From: a virus
Virus record (IMG/VR): IMGVR_UViG_3300024518_000793
Coordinates: 1 to 40,780 of that record
Length of the DNA stretch: 40,780 nucleotides
Direction: 5' to 3' (one strand)
This document shows positions 14,167-22,145 of the stretch, one piece after another (the first letter of the stretch is position 1; every line of letters begins with the position of its first letter). The translations under genes and the position numbers were made by a program. Below the pieces are notes generated by a model that saw nothing but the letters and a program-made list of their open reading frames with translations, was not told where the DNA came from and did not search any database.

Positions 14167-16224
14167 TTATGTTAGATTTTCAATTCTAGTTACCAGACGT
14201 TTACTACGTTCTCCGACCTGATCGAACCACAACGAGTCGCGCATAGATTCTACCATTAGGGCGTAGTCTTCATTCTTTACAGCTTCTTTTAGACGTGTAA
14301 ATTTATTTAACTTTGTCCGTCCTAAGTTAAAAGCCATGTTCTGTAATACAGAAGCAACTTCAGGATTCTTAACTTCACCAAAGATAGCCGAAACGTCCTC
14401 TTTAGCTTCCTTAAGATCTATAGTTTTCCATTTATCAACAACCTCTTTTGGTATAGGAGTTCCTTCAGGATACTTAAGTTTCTCTGCGTCAGTCATAAGA
14501 TGTCCATGACCTCCCGTAAGATGTCCTTCAGTGTCCTTATAAGAGACGTGATTACCTTCAGCGTCTTTCTGAACACCTTCGTCAATCAGTATCTGCTTTT
14601 CTTCAGAACCTTCTAGACCCCCTTCAAGCCTCTTACTTAAGCCTCTTTTAATATCAGAGACAGTAACTTCTCTTCCAAGACGTGAGGATTCGGCACGAGC
14701 CATAGCTTTAAGGTCACTATCACTAATTGCTTCTTTCTGCATGTAGACAGACAAAGTATCAGATCCTTCCTGTTCTTGTAGGAATCTAGAAGACTTGTTT
14801 ATCTGTTCATCTTTATATTTAGTGATAACCTCTTGAGCACGTTGAAGGTAAGCGTCCTTGACATCAAACCTTTCCCCTTTATCTTCTGCAGCTTTTTGTT
14901 GGGCTCGGATATCTTCGGATTCAAAGAAAAGTTTCTTAATGACTTCTCCTCGATTCTGAGGGGCGATGTTTGTTTCGATGTAAGTAGAAGTGGCGCTGTC
15001 AAAAGATTTACCAATCTCTGCTAGAGCAGTAGCTTCTTTTGCGTTAGTTAAGCTATTAATTTGGTTCAGCAGTTTAGAGCCGTCTGTCCCCAATAACCCA
15101 TCAGTGTCAGCCTTCATAACCTCTAAACGGATATTTCTGATACCACGGAGATAATCGTTATTCTCTTCTTCTCCAGTTAAGGCTTCTGCGGTAGCTGCAA
15201 GGTTGTGTGTCTTCTGTAGTAAGGAAGCGTATAAAGCATTATCTACTTTGTTCCCTGCTTTATTATTAGCAACGAGTTTCCTTTTAACCTCTACATAGAA
15301 ATCCTTATTGATTTCAAAAGAACCCATTGCGTTCTCTAGCTGTAGAATCTTCTGAGTATTGGTTAATTCTTCATTACCTAGAACGTCATCAAAGAAGGTG
15401 TTCTCATTAGCTATCTTAGCCGCATCAGACACTCTATTCTGAACCTTGGTATCTTCTAATCGCGCAGCTTTGATAGCCTCGCGGGTATCCACTACACGCT
15501 TCATTAATCTAGTGGCTTCTTCAGTAGTCTCAGAGTTTTCTACCAGAGACTTTGCTGGACCACGTTGGAAGTTTAATACTTCCTCGGCCTTATCTACACG
15601 TCCCTGTGCTAACATAGCTTTAACAGATTCCAATACCAACCCATTAGTTTGAGTAGCCTTGGCACCATAGTTGTCAGCAGCTTGCTTCATGTTTGTAAAA
15701 GCCTCGGCAGTTTTACCATCCAACACATCATTATAGAATGACTTCGTTAAGGCAATGTTACGTCCCTTGATCTTCTCAGTCACTAGATACTTATTGTGTG
15801 TCGCTCTGAAGTCAGAAAACTTCTCTTTGAGCTTCGCATTGTAGCCAGCAGCCTCATGTGGATCTTCAAATTCACGCTGGTTCTTTTCTAAGAAATACTT
15901 AGCGGCATCCTCAGGAGTTCCTAAGGTGCCTTTGACTTCTTCATAATCAGCAATGTTGTCACGGTATGTGTCAGAGAACAGGTTTCCACCAGCGAGTTTA
16001 TTATCAGTGGCACGTTGAATATCAACTTCTACTTGTTCCAGGTTGTCCTTACGACCTTGTTCTTGAATATTCTCAAGGATCTGTGAACCACCCTGTAGGG
16101 CACTAGCCAATCGGCTGGCACTATTATCTTTAACAGCTCTACGTCCTTGGACAAAAGTATTAACTTGTCTAGCAGCAGGTGCCAGATTAACTTTTTGTAA
16201 GTCAGGTGTATTTTGTCTAGGCAT
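14167..16224 (-). CDS. Internal virion protein C-like (gp15) with C-terminal lysozyme domain
   Basis: A 685-aa protein in the T7 gene 15 position. Residues 1-540 are charged, mostly helical, as in internal core proteins. Residues about 545-685 form a T4-lysozyme-type (GH24) domain: IDEG with Glu549, YKDTEG with Asp564, LTGGHGHL with Thr570, then NMAFNLG and LWFDQVGERSKRLVTRI. The Asp-Thr spacing equals T4 lysozyme and the triad is complete. It should open peptidoglycan during DNA entry. In T7 the cell-wall activity is in gp16, so the enzyme has moved. Confidence 0.88.
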   Translation of the reverse strand: MPRQNTPDLQKVNLAPAARQVNTFVQGRRAVKDNSASRLASALQGGSQILENIQEQGRKDNLEQVEVDIQRATDNKLAGGNLFSDTYRDNIADYEEVKGTLGTPEDAAKYFLEKNQREFEDPHEAAGYNAKLKEKFSDFRATHNKYLVTEKIKGRNIALTKSFYNDVLDGKTAEAFTNMKQAADNYGAKATQTNGLVLESVKAMLAQGRVDKAEEVLNFQRGPAKSLVENSETTEEATRLMKRVVDTREAIKAARLEDTKVQNRVSDAAKIANENTFFDDVLGNEELTNTQKILQLENAMGSFEINKDFYVEVKRKLVANNKAGNKVDNALYASLLQKTHNLAATAEALTGEEENNDYLRGIRNIRLEVMKADTDGLLGTDGSKLLNQINSLTNAKEATALAEIGKSFDSATSTYIETNIAPQNRGEVIKKLFFESEDIRAQQKAAEDKGERFDVKDAYLQRAQEVITKYKDEQINKSSRFLQEQEGSDTLSVYMQKEAISDSDLKAMARAESSRLGREVTVSDIKRGLSKRLEGGLEGSEEKQILIDEGVQKDAEGNHVSYKDTEGHLTGGHGHLMTDAEKLKYPEGTPIPKEVVDKWKTIDLKEAKEDVSAIFGEVKNPEVASVLQNMAFNLGRTKLNKFTRLKEAVKNEDYALMVESMRDSLWFDQVGERSKRLVTRIENLT

Positions 16225-16235
16225 ATTTTAATCCT

Positions 16236-16811
16236 CTAAAAGCTTGTTGGTTTCTTAGGCGGGGCAGACGTAGCGGGATTGAAAGTAGAACCACTACTAA
16301 TATTTCCGCTTTGATAAGCTCCGAAAGCATTCGCTCCTGTGTTTAAGGCAATCCCTAAGTAATCAGGAGATTCCACAGCAGGTAACTGGTTGATTTGGGA
16401 TTCGGTTGTGATACCAATACCGTCAACCTCTAATTGTCTTTGACGTTGTTTGAAGTCTAAGTTCTCTGCAATGTCGAACGAGTTCTCATTACCTTGGAAG
16501 TTTAGGTCATTCAATAGGGCATCCACGGATAACCCAGCGACACCAGATTCACCAGCAGATACACGAGCCCTAGCAACGGCCGCATTCTCCTGTCGTTGTT
16601 GATCAAACTGAGCTTCTGTTGCTCTCTTAGTATCTTCGTCTTCTTGATTTTGTAATGATTGAATTTGTAAAGCTTGGTTACGAACAATTAAACCTTGGCT
16701 TGCTGCGTTAGCTTTGGATTGAGCACTAGCTGCTTTAGCGGCACCCACGGCTGTTGAGACACCCTGTGCAACTGCAAGTCCGATCAATACGGTGGAAGTA
16801 GCAATAGCCAT
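16236..16811 (-). CDS. Internal virion protein B (gp14-like)
   Basis: A 191-aa protein with an Ala/Gly-rich hydrophobic N-terminus (STVLIGLAVAQGVSTAVGAA), a long Gln-rich helix (LQIQSLQNQEDEDTKRATEA), and ARARVSAGESGVAGLSVDALL, which matches the T7-like gp14 pattern (R---A-SGV-G-S---L). The tail is Pro/Ser-rich. In T7, gp14 is ejected and sits in the outer membrane during DNA entry. It lies between the gp13-like and gp15-like genes, as in T7. Confidence 0.88.
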   Translation of the reverse strand: MAIATSTVLIGLAVAQGVSTAVGAAKAASAQSKANAASQGLIVRNQALQIQSLQNQEDEDTKRATEAQFDQQRQENAAVARARVSAGESGVAGLSVDALLNDLNFQGNENSFDIAENLDFKQRQRQLEVDGIGITTESQINQLPAVESPDYLGIALNTGANAFGAYQSGNISSGSTFNPATSAPPKKPTSF

Positions 16812-17207
16812 CTATAACCCCCTAGCAAACCCACACAGGTTCTCGTCTGTTTTGTTAAATTCTTTTTCTTCTAATCTTTTCTTAAGAGAGGTACTGTTAA
16901 CCGCAGACATAGCCACGGATCCACCCAACTCTTTAGCTTGTTTGCAAGCCTCATCAATCATAAAGTTTAATGCTTTATCACGGATGTCCCTATCAAACTG
17001 TTTATCAGAGATATAGTTCTCTAACCAGAAGATAGGAGTTTGTGTCATATAAATAAATACAGCACACACGTCTTCACCATTATAGGTTACTCTCACACCC
17101 TGCTCAGGAAGAAAGGCTTTAGGGAATCCACCCCAGCCCCAGTCTTTCCACCAGGATTTATATGTGCTGTATTTTTCTGTTAAGTTAATTGGTTCTGCTT
17201 TAAACAT
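16812..17207 (-). CDS. gp13-like protein, GNAT-like fold
   Basis: A 131-aa protein at the T7 gene 13 position, between tail tube B and gp14. The layout VCAVFIYMTQTPIFWLENYI, helix ALNFMIDEACKQAKELG, AMSAVNSTSLKKRLEEKEF and a final GFARGL resembles an acetyltransferase fold, as T7 gp13 does, without a clear acetyl-CoA loop. T7 gp13 is needed for assembly of internal proteins. Similarity is by layout and synteny; enzyme activity is not implied. Confidence 0.65.
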   Translation of the reverse strand: MFKAEPINLTEKYSTYKSWWKDWGWGGFPKAFLPEQGVRVTYNGEDVCAVFIYMTQTPIFWLENYISDKQFDRDIRDKALNFMIDEACKQAKELGGSVAMSAVNSTSLKKRLEEKEFNKTDENLCGFARGL

Positions 17208-17217
17208 TTATTGTCCT

Positions 17218-19311
17218 TTATCTAACGACTGAGTGAAAGAAGCCCTCCCATTCAGCAGCAGTAATAGCGAACGGTAAATAAGAAGAACTCTTAATTTTAA
17301 TCTTTGTAGTATCACCCTGAGATGAGATAGGTACTGAATAGACACCTGTAGAAGGAATAGCCTGTCCAATAGTAGACTGTACGGAACCGATAGGAGCGTT
17401 GAACTTACGAGTTCGTGTATCACGAGATTTAGGTGTGACATCAACTTCAAAGTAGGACGTATCTGCATAAGAGAATTTCATCTTACTAATCTTTAAGACA
17501 CCACCAAGTCTGGCAATAGATCCACCGCCAGCAGAGCTCTGTCGTACGAATAGAGGGCTTAGTTCCATCTCACGGTAAGCTTCGATACCAATGAAACAAG
17601 AGGACTCTGATAGGTCCCCTAGAACCTCTACGGTGTCCGCAGTGTTCTGTTCAGTACCTAAGACAGCCAAGCCTTTATTTGTAGTAAACCCATCGTCTCT
17701 CACGACAACCACAGTGTCTGCAGTATCAAAAGGGAGGGTCCAAGTTGTGCGCCCTGTACCAGCATCAAAGACACCAGTAAGTTCCAATCTTCGATCTAAT
17801 CTAACTTGATAAGGTAAGTCACCATCATAGTTACGAGTAGCCATGTCTAATGTTTCAGCAAACACTTCACCTTCACGTTCAATGATTAAGTTTACAACAT
17901 TATCAATGAGGTCCATATTAAGGATCTTAGTGTCAGCTCCCATGTCCCACTTGTGCCAAGCACTTTGTAGTTTACTTAGACCACCACTACTAGACGATCC
18001 CCAGTACCACTGGTAGACGTAAATAATATTTGGTGTGTCTGTAGATAACGACAAGAGGAAATCTTCGTTTGAACTAGCAACAACCTTAAAGACATTCTTA
18101 GGGACATACCTTGGGACGTGTTTAGTAATATCAGAGGCATCATTCTGGGACGTATCAGTGTCCACAAAATACTCTCGATATCCAGTGAAGTTAGTTCTCT
18201 CAAAAGGGAAGTAAATATTCTTACCAGCTAACACAGGACGCGCCTTAGGGCTTGTCGCAAAGTTAGTTGTTGGTTTAATCTCTACAGTGTCAGGTGTAAG
18301 CAAGTCTGCATCACCCATAGTAAACTGAAGGTTCTTTGAGAACAAGATCAATTTGTTATCAAAGGGAACAGCAAAGAGGAGGTTAGTTACCTCTCGGATA
18401 TTCGCAGAGACATCAATAGGATCGCTTTCGAGTAACTGGGTTACAGTGGTTCTAAAGAAGTTAAAGTAGTTGTCTGCACCTTGTTCGGATAGAATAACAT
18501 TGTCAGAAGATAAGAAAGCAAACCTATCACGATATAGGAACATATCATTAATTGTGTTACCCAAGAATGAATTAAATGGATTAGAGAAGTCACTACCGAC
18601 TACACGGGATACCCAAGGGACAACCTGTAGTTCAAAAGAGGTGGGACCTGTTCTCACGAGCTGGTGAGGCATTGTAGAAGCGTCATAAGCATCAGAGGTA
18701 ACAGTAGGGTCTGCAGTTTCTTCCCAAGTATCAGCATCGTTATCAGACTCATTAGCAGTCTTGATAACAAAGTAACTGTCAAAGGCATCGTTCTCGTCAC
18801 CTTGGATCTCGTAAACAGTCCCCACGGCAGCAGAGGTTGCATCTGCGATATCCTTTAGGCTGGAGAATCGTTGCGCTGTCCCATCAATAGTACCAGCAGT
18901 AATTGTGTTCTGTGTTACAGTAACAGTCTTATTCAAAATGAATGTGAAGTCTTTAATAGTGATAGCTTCAAAGTCTGTCTTAGGATCTGTGGACGCTAAG
19001 TAACCAACGCCAGCAGGATAAGTAACTGTTTGAGCAACACCATCCATATCATAGACAGCAATAGCCCCGCCTGAGATAACAACATTAAACTGTTCGGTAT
19101 CTGTACGATCAATCGTGTGGTGATATACGTTACCCAAAGGAGACGCAGAGATCTTACCACGGTGAACTGTAGGAGCTCTAGGGAGGATACCATCAGCAAT
19201 AGAGGAGAACAAGTTCAGTTGTGTTTCAACTTGGGATGTCCTACGAAGATTTGGGGCTTGTTGTGATACACCATTAAAAAAAGAGGGTATTGTTTCGTGT
19301 GTAAGCGGCAT
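17218..19311 (-). CDS. Tail tubular protein B (gp12-like nozzle)
   Basis: A 697-aa protein starting MPLTHETIPSFFNGVSQQ, with the T7 gp12 signature SFFNGVSQQAP followed by NLFSSIADG. Later blocks (FLYRDRFAFLSSDNVILS, NKLILFSKNLQFTMG) fit the same family, which forms the tail nozzle and binds fibres with gp11. Length is a little below T7 gp12 (794 aa). It follows tail tube A by 2 bp. Confidence 0.93.
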   Translation of the reverse strand: MPLTHETIPSFFNGVSQQAPNLRRTSQVETQLNLFSSIADGILPRAPTVHRGKISASPLGNVYHHTIDRTDTEQFNVVISGGAIAVYDMDGVAQTVTYPAGVGYLASTDPKTDFEAITIKDFTFILNKTVTVTQNTITAGTIDGTAQRFSSLKDIADATSAAVGTVYEIQGDENDAFDSYFVIKTANESDNDADTWEETADPTVTSDAYDASTMPHQLVRTGPTSFELQVVPWVSRVVGSDFSNPFNSFLGNTINDMFLYRDRFAFLSSDNVILSEQGADNYFNFFRTTVTQLLESDPIDVSANIREVTNLLFAVPFDNKLILFSKNLQFTMGDADLLTPDTVEIKPTTNFATSPKARPVLAGKNIYFPFERTNFTGYREYFVDTDTSQNDASDITKHVPRYVPKNVFKVVASSNEDFLLSLSTDTPNIIYVYQWYWGSSSSGGLSKLQSAWHKWDMGADTKILNMDLIDNVVNLIIEREGEVFAETLDMATRNYDGDLPYQVRLDRRLELTGVFDAGTGRTTWTLPFDTADTVVVVRDDGFTTNKGLAVLGTEQNTADTVEVLGDLSESSCFIGIEAYREMELSPLFVRQSSAGGGSIARLGGVLKISKMKFSYADTSYFEVDVTPKSRDTRTRKFNAPIGSVQSTIGQAIPSTGVYSVPISSQGDTTKIKIKSSSYLPFAITAAEWEGFFHSVVR

Positions 19312-19313
19312 AT

Positions 19314-19910
19314 TTAGCTCCCTGAAAAGTGTGTCCTATTTAATATACGTCTAACTGACAACGAATCTCTGAGCATGTTATGGTCTCTCGTATCAGACTC
19401 TTCATCAATCATATCAAAGTAGGCATCTTGTTCATCACTCTGGTCAAACTGAGAGAGCTCTGAAGATCCTAATAATTTCTGTTGGAACTTACGAGTCGCT
19501 TGGACAGCTATAAACCACCTAGCGTTTTCTGGTAGTTCCTCGTATGGTAAGTTCAGGACTATTTCTACAGTCACTGGAACGCCTATGTTAAAAGTGTTAG
19601 TTTCGCGGTTATACAATTTAGACCCACGTTGCACGAGATCTAAATGACACGACTTGCCCATCGTATCAACACTTAAGGTTGTCTTAGGCAGTATAATGTT
19701 TCCATCGGTATCTGGAGTAATCACATAGTTAACTAATGTGTTCCAGTGCCAACCTTTCTTCTGTATGGAGCGGGAAATACGATCAAGCATTACGGACGCT
19801 AAGTCAGCTTCCTGCAATCCACTGCCATCAACAGAGTTCACTGGCGCTTCCATGATACCCTCAAGTAACATATTGACAGCTTCTAGTTTAGTCGTTGGAT
19901 TTAATGACAT
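19314..19910 (-). CDS. Tail tubular protein A (gp11-like adaptor)
   Basis: A 198-aa protein: KLEAVNMLLEGIMEAPVNS, then ISRSIQKKGWHWN, and later NLPYEELPENARWFIAVQATRKFQ. These match T7 gp11, the ring that joins portal and nozzle. ATG 19910 is chosen because AAAGGA lies 6 nt upstream; an earlier ATG at 19964 would place the start inside the terminator hairpin. It is the first gene after the capsid terminator, as gene 11 is in T7. Confidence 0.93.
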   Translation of the reverse strand: MSLNPTTKLEAVNMLLEGIMEAPVNSVDGSGLQEADLASVMLDRISRSIQKKGWHWNTLVNYVITPDTDGNIILPKTTLSVDTMGKSCHLDLVQRGSKLYNRETNTFNIGVPVTVEIVLNLPYEELPENARWFIAVQATRKFQQKLLGSSELSQFDQSDEQDAYFDMIDEESDTRDHNMLRDSLSVRRILNRTHFSGS

Positions 19911-19938
19911 GATATTTCCTTTAAACAATTTTAAGATA

Positions 19939-19962
19939 GGCCCCACCCCGAAGGGTGAGACC
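19939..19962 (-). terminator. Terminator hairpin after the capsid gene (T7 T-phi position)
   Basis: On the minus strand GGTCTCACCC-TTCG-GGGTGGGGCC forms a 10-bp stem (two G-U pairs, stable only in minus-strand RNA) with a UUCG tetraloop, followed by TATCTT. A second 6-bp hairpin, TAGGTG/CACCTA (19972-19991), precedes it. T7 has its phage-RNAP terminator at exactly this point, after gene 10, which boosts capsid mRNA over the genes behind it. Confidence 0.8.
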
Positions 19963-19998
19963 ATGTTTATCTAGGTGGAGGAGAACACCTAAATTAGT

Positions 19999-20931
19999 TT
20001 AGGCTGTTTTAATTTCAACAGCTTCTTCAGGACGGTTTACACCAGTACCCAAGTACATCTTAGAAACCAAGTGAGTACCTTGCTTCTCTGTCTTGTAGTC
20101 CATCTCAGTAGAGATACCCATAAGTTTAACGGTACGGGCAGCACCAGGACGGGCAATAACAGCAGCAGTTGTACTAAAGTTGCCGCGGTATTTCGCAGGG
20201 ATTCCAGCAAGACCACTGTCATCAGCAGTAGGTAGGTTAACAGTCTTCTGAATACCAATGTCAGCAACTTTGTGTACTAGACCAGTGCTGTAAGAACCAG
20301 AACCATCCCAGTCACGATTAATGACATCAGTTGTTTGTGCAAGTAAGTAGTACTGTGCAGGGCGTACAAATGCTGTACGATCACCTTGTGGTACATACTT
20401 CTCATCTAAGTTTTGAGCAGCAGTAAAGATACTCGCAGCTAGAGAGGCACCGTTTGTTTTAGCATCAGCATCAACAATTTCAGTTCCGCCTTCTTGACCA
20501 GTAATAGTGGCACCAGTACGCGCAGCCAATACCAATGTACGAAGTACGTTAGCATCAAACATATTCGCTAGGGCTTCACCTTGCTGACGAGTGAACTCTT
20601 GACGTTTAGAAACGTGATCACGAAGTTCATCAATCTGACGAATAACAACATCGTGGTAAAGCAAGTCATCCAGAGTAATGTTAACTTCATTACTAGAAAT
20701 GTTCTCACCTTCAAGTTCAGTAACACCATCCCAGTAAACAGCGTTCGCACGTCCAATAACAGGGAATTGGAAAGACTTACCAGAAGATTCAGATTGAACC
20801 AAGTGGTATTTTTCCATGATGTTTGCGGCATTGTAGGATGCCATAGTTTCGCCACCGTACATCTTCAAGAAGAGTGCATCGTCAGCTCCTGCGCCATTAG
20901 CTTGACCAGGTAAGTTATATGTAGTAGCCAT
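19999..20931 (-). CDS. Major capsid protein (gp10-like)
   Basis: A 310-aa T7-type capsid protein: ANIMEKYHLVQSESSGKSF, FPVIGRANAVYW, ITLDDLLYHDVVIRQIDEL, EALANMFDANVLRTLVLAAR, and late ATEMDY-like and VSKMYLGTGVNRPEEAV parts. This is the HK97-fold shell protein. The scaffold gene precedes it with a 131-bp leader; a terminator hairpin follows. It is the most likely client of the phage GroES. Length is a little below T7 gp10A (345 aa). Confidence 0.95.
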   Translation of the reverse strand: MATTYNLPGQANGAGADDALFLKMYGGETMASYNAANIMEKYHLVQSESSGKSFQFPVIGRANAVYWDGVTELEGENISSNEVNITLDDLLYHDVVIRQIDELRDHVSKRQEFTRQQGEALANMFDANVLRTLVLAARTGATITGQEGGTEIVDADAKTNGASLAASIFTAAQNLDEKYVPQGDRTAFVRPAQYYLLAQTTDVINRDWDGSGSYSTGLVHKVADIGIQKTVNLPTADDSGLAGIPAKYRGNFSTTAAVIARPGAARTVKLMGISTEMDYKTEKQGTHLVSKMYLGTGVNRPEEAVEIKTA

Positions 20932-21062
20932 ATTTTAGTTTTCCTTTAGTTGAGTTTAAGTTTAGGTTATTTGTCCTTTACTTAGTAACTCATGTATCTA
21001 TCACGGTAGTCCTGACGTATCAGGGTCGTATTGTCTTCATGATATACATTTAGTAGTTAGAC
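20932..21062 (-). promoter_or_regulatory. Capsid leader with small hairpin
   Basis: A 131-bp gap between scaffold and capsid, where T7 has promoter phi10. The minus strand holds AATACGACCC, then a perfect CCTGA-TACG-TCAGG hairpin (UACG loop), then GAGTTACTAAG and an AAAGGA ribosome site before the capsid ATG. GAGTTACTAAG faintly recalls the proposed phage promoter GACATTACTAGG but with altered spacing. A leader with RNA processing or weak promoter function is possible; I cannot confirm either. Confidence 0.35.
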
Positions 21063-21854
21063 TTAGATAGTTCCCGCAGCATAAGAGCGTTCAGCTTTTG
21101 CTGTAACGTCATTACGATAATCAGGATCTGTCCAATAGCGTGTGTCTTCCATTGCTTTAGTCATAGCGTGAGAAGACTTGAATACGTCAGCAGACGCATT
21201 GTTAGCATTCTGACCTTTCACCAAGTTTGGTGTAGAGCCATTAGCTTCTACGTATTGTGCATACACACCTTGTAGAGCTAGTTTAGCTTGTGCTTGAGTA
21301 CCACTAGCGGCCTCATTGTAAGCTGTAATTTCTTCAGCAGATAAGTTTTCTCCAGCCCACTCCATAACGGAAGGGATGTTTTCTTGACCACCTACGATAG
21401 CTCCTAGAGCAACCGTCTGTGCATCGTTACGAGCAACTTGACCTGCAATGTAGTCGTCAACAACTTGCTTAGGGAAACCTTTAGTTTCCAAGTCAGCATA
21501 GGTTTTCTCTGAGAGACCACCAGTTGTTTCATATTCTGTTGAGAGGGCAGGAAAGTCAACGCCAGCTTTGATAGCTTCTTCTTTAACTTTATCTACAGGC
21601 TCGTCATCATTAGCTTCTTCAATCTTAGCTTCAGGCTTTTCTTCTTCCTTAGGCTTCTCTTCAGCTTCGCCTTGTTGATACTTAGTCAATTCAGCTTTAG
21701 TATCTGCAAGTGCTTTCTGTAATGATTCAACAGTCTGTCCGCCCTCAGGTGCACCTTCTTCTTTAGCTACAGGATTACCTTCGCCATCCACAATATTCTG
21801 GGGGGCTGTGTGTTCGTTTGTAGCTTCAGCAGGTGTTTGATTTACTTCGGTCAT
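21063..21854 (-). CDS. Scaffolding protein (gp9-like)
   Basis: A 263-aa acidic protein. The N-terminus is Glu/Thr/Ala-rich and disordered (TPAEATNEHTAPQN, GQTVESLQKALADTKAEL, EEKPKEEEKPEAK). The C-terminal third has helices and ends DTRYWTDPDYRNDVTAKAERSY, matching the T7-like scaffold tail (RY-DP-YR-DV). Scaffolds guide capsid assembly and leave the prohead. It lies between an 89-aa protein and the capsid gene, as expected. Confidence 0.9.
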   Translation of the reverse strand: MTEVNQTPAEATNEHTAPQNIVDGEGNPVAKEEGAPEGGQTVESLQKALADTKAELTKYQQGEAEEKPKEEEKPEAKIEEANDDEPVDKVKEEAIKAGVDFPALSTEYETTGGLSEKTYADLETKGFPKQVVDDYIAGQVARNDAQTVALGAIVGGQENIPSVMEWAGENLSAEEITAYNEAASGTQAQAKLALQGVYAQYVEANGSTPNLVKGQNANNASADVFKSSHAMTKAMEDTRYWTDPDYRNDVTAKAERSYAAGTI

Positions 21855-21875
21855 ATTTATATCTCCTCTTTAATA

Positions 21876-22145
21876 TTAACGGATAATGATCGTCCCAGTG
21901 ATAGGGTCCATCTCAGCTTTCTTACCACGAGCCTTAGCGTTCTCTTGTACTTCTTTGAACATCTTAGCTTCAGCAGTTTCGTCAGCAACTTTCTCTTCAG
22001 GCTTTAACACTACAACAGGCTCTTCTGTTTTAGGTTTACGACCCGCTTCATCAGACGCAAGTGGTCCATCTTTAAGTTTCTTTTCGACAGGTTTAATGTC
22101 TTCTGGTTTTACTGTTTTCTTATTCTTCGGTTTGCGCTCCGTCAT
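21876..22145 (-). CDS. Lys/Glu/Pro-rich protein between portal and scaffold
   Basis: An 89-aa, highly charged protein (TERKPKNKKTVKPEDIKPVE, later VVVLKPEEKV, ending MDPITGTIIIR). The start at 22145 overlaps the portal 3' end by 26 nt and has AAGGAG 9 nt upstream; longer frames run inside the portal gene. Likely disordered except for the C-terminus. Position suggests a head-assembly accessory, but I recognise no family. Confidence 0.7.
   Translation of the reverse strand: MTERKPKNKKTVKPEDIKPVEKKLKDGPLASDEAGRKPKTEEPVVVLKPEEKVADETAEAKMFKEVQENAKARGKKAEMDPITGTIIIR

Noticed and set aside
20670-20690. GTTAACATTACTCTGG in the capsid gene, similar to the promoter core
   Set aside because: Only the central part matches, and it encodes conserved capsid residues.
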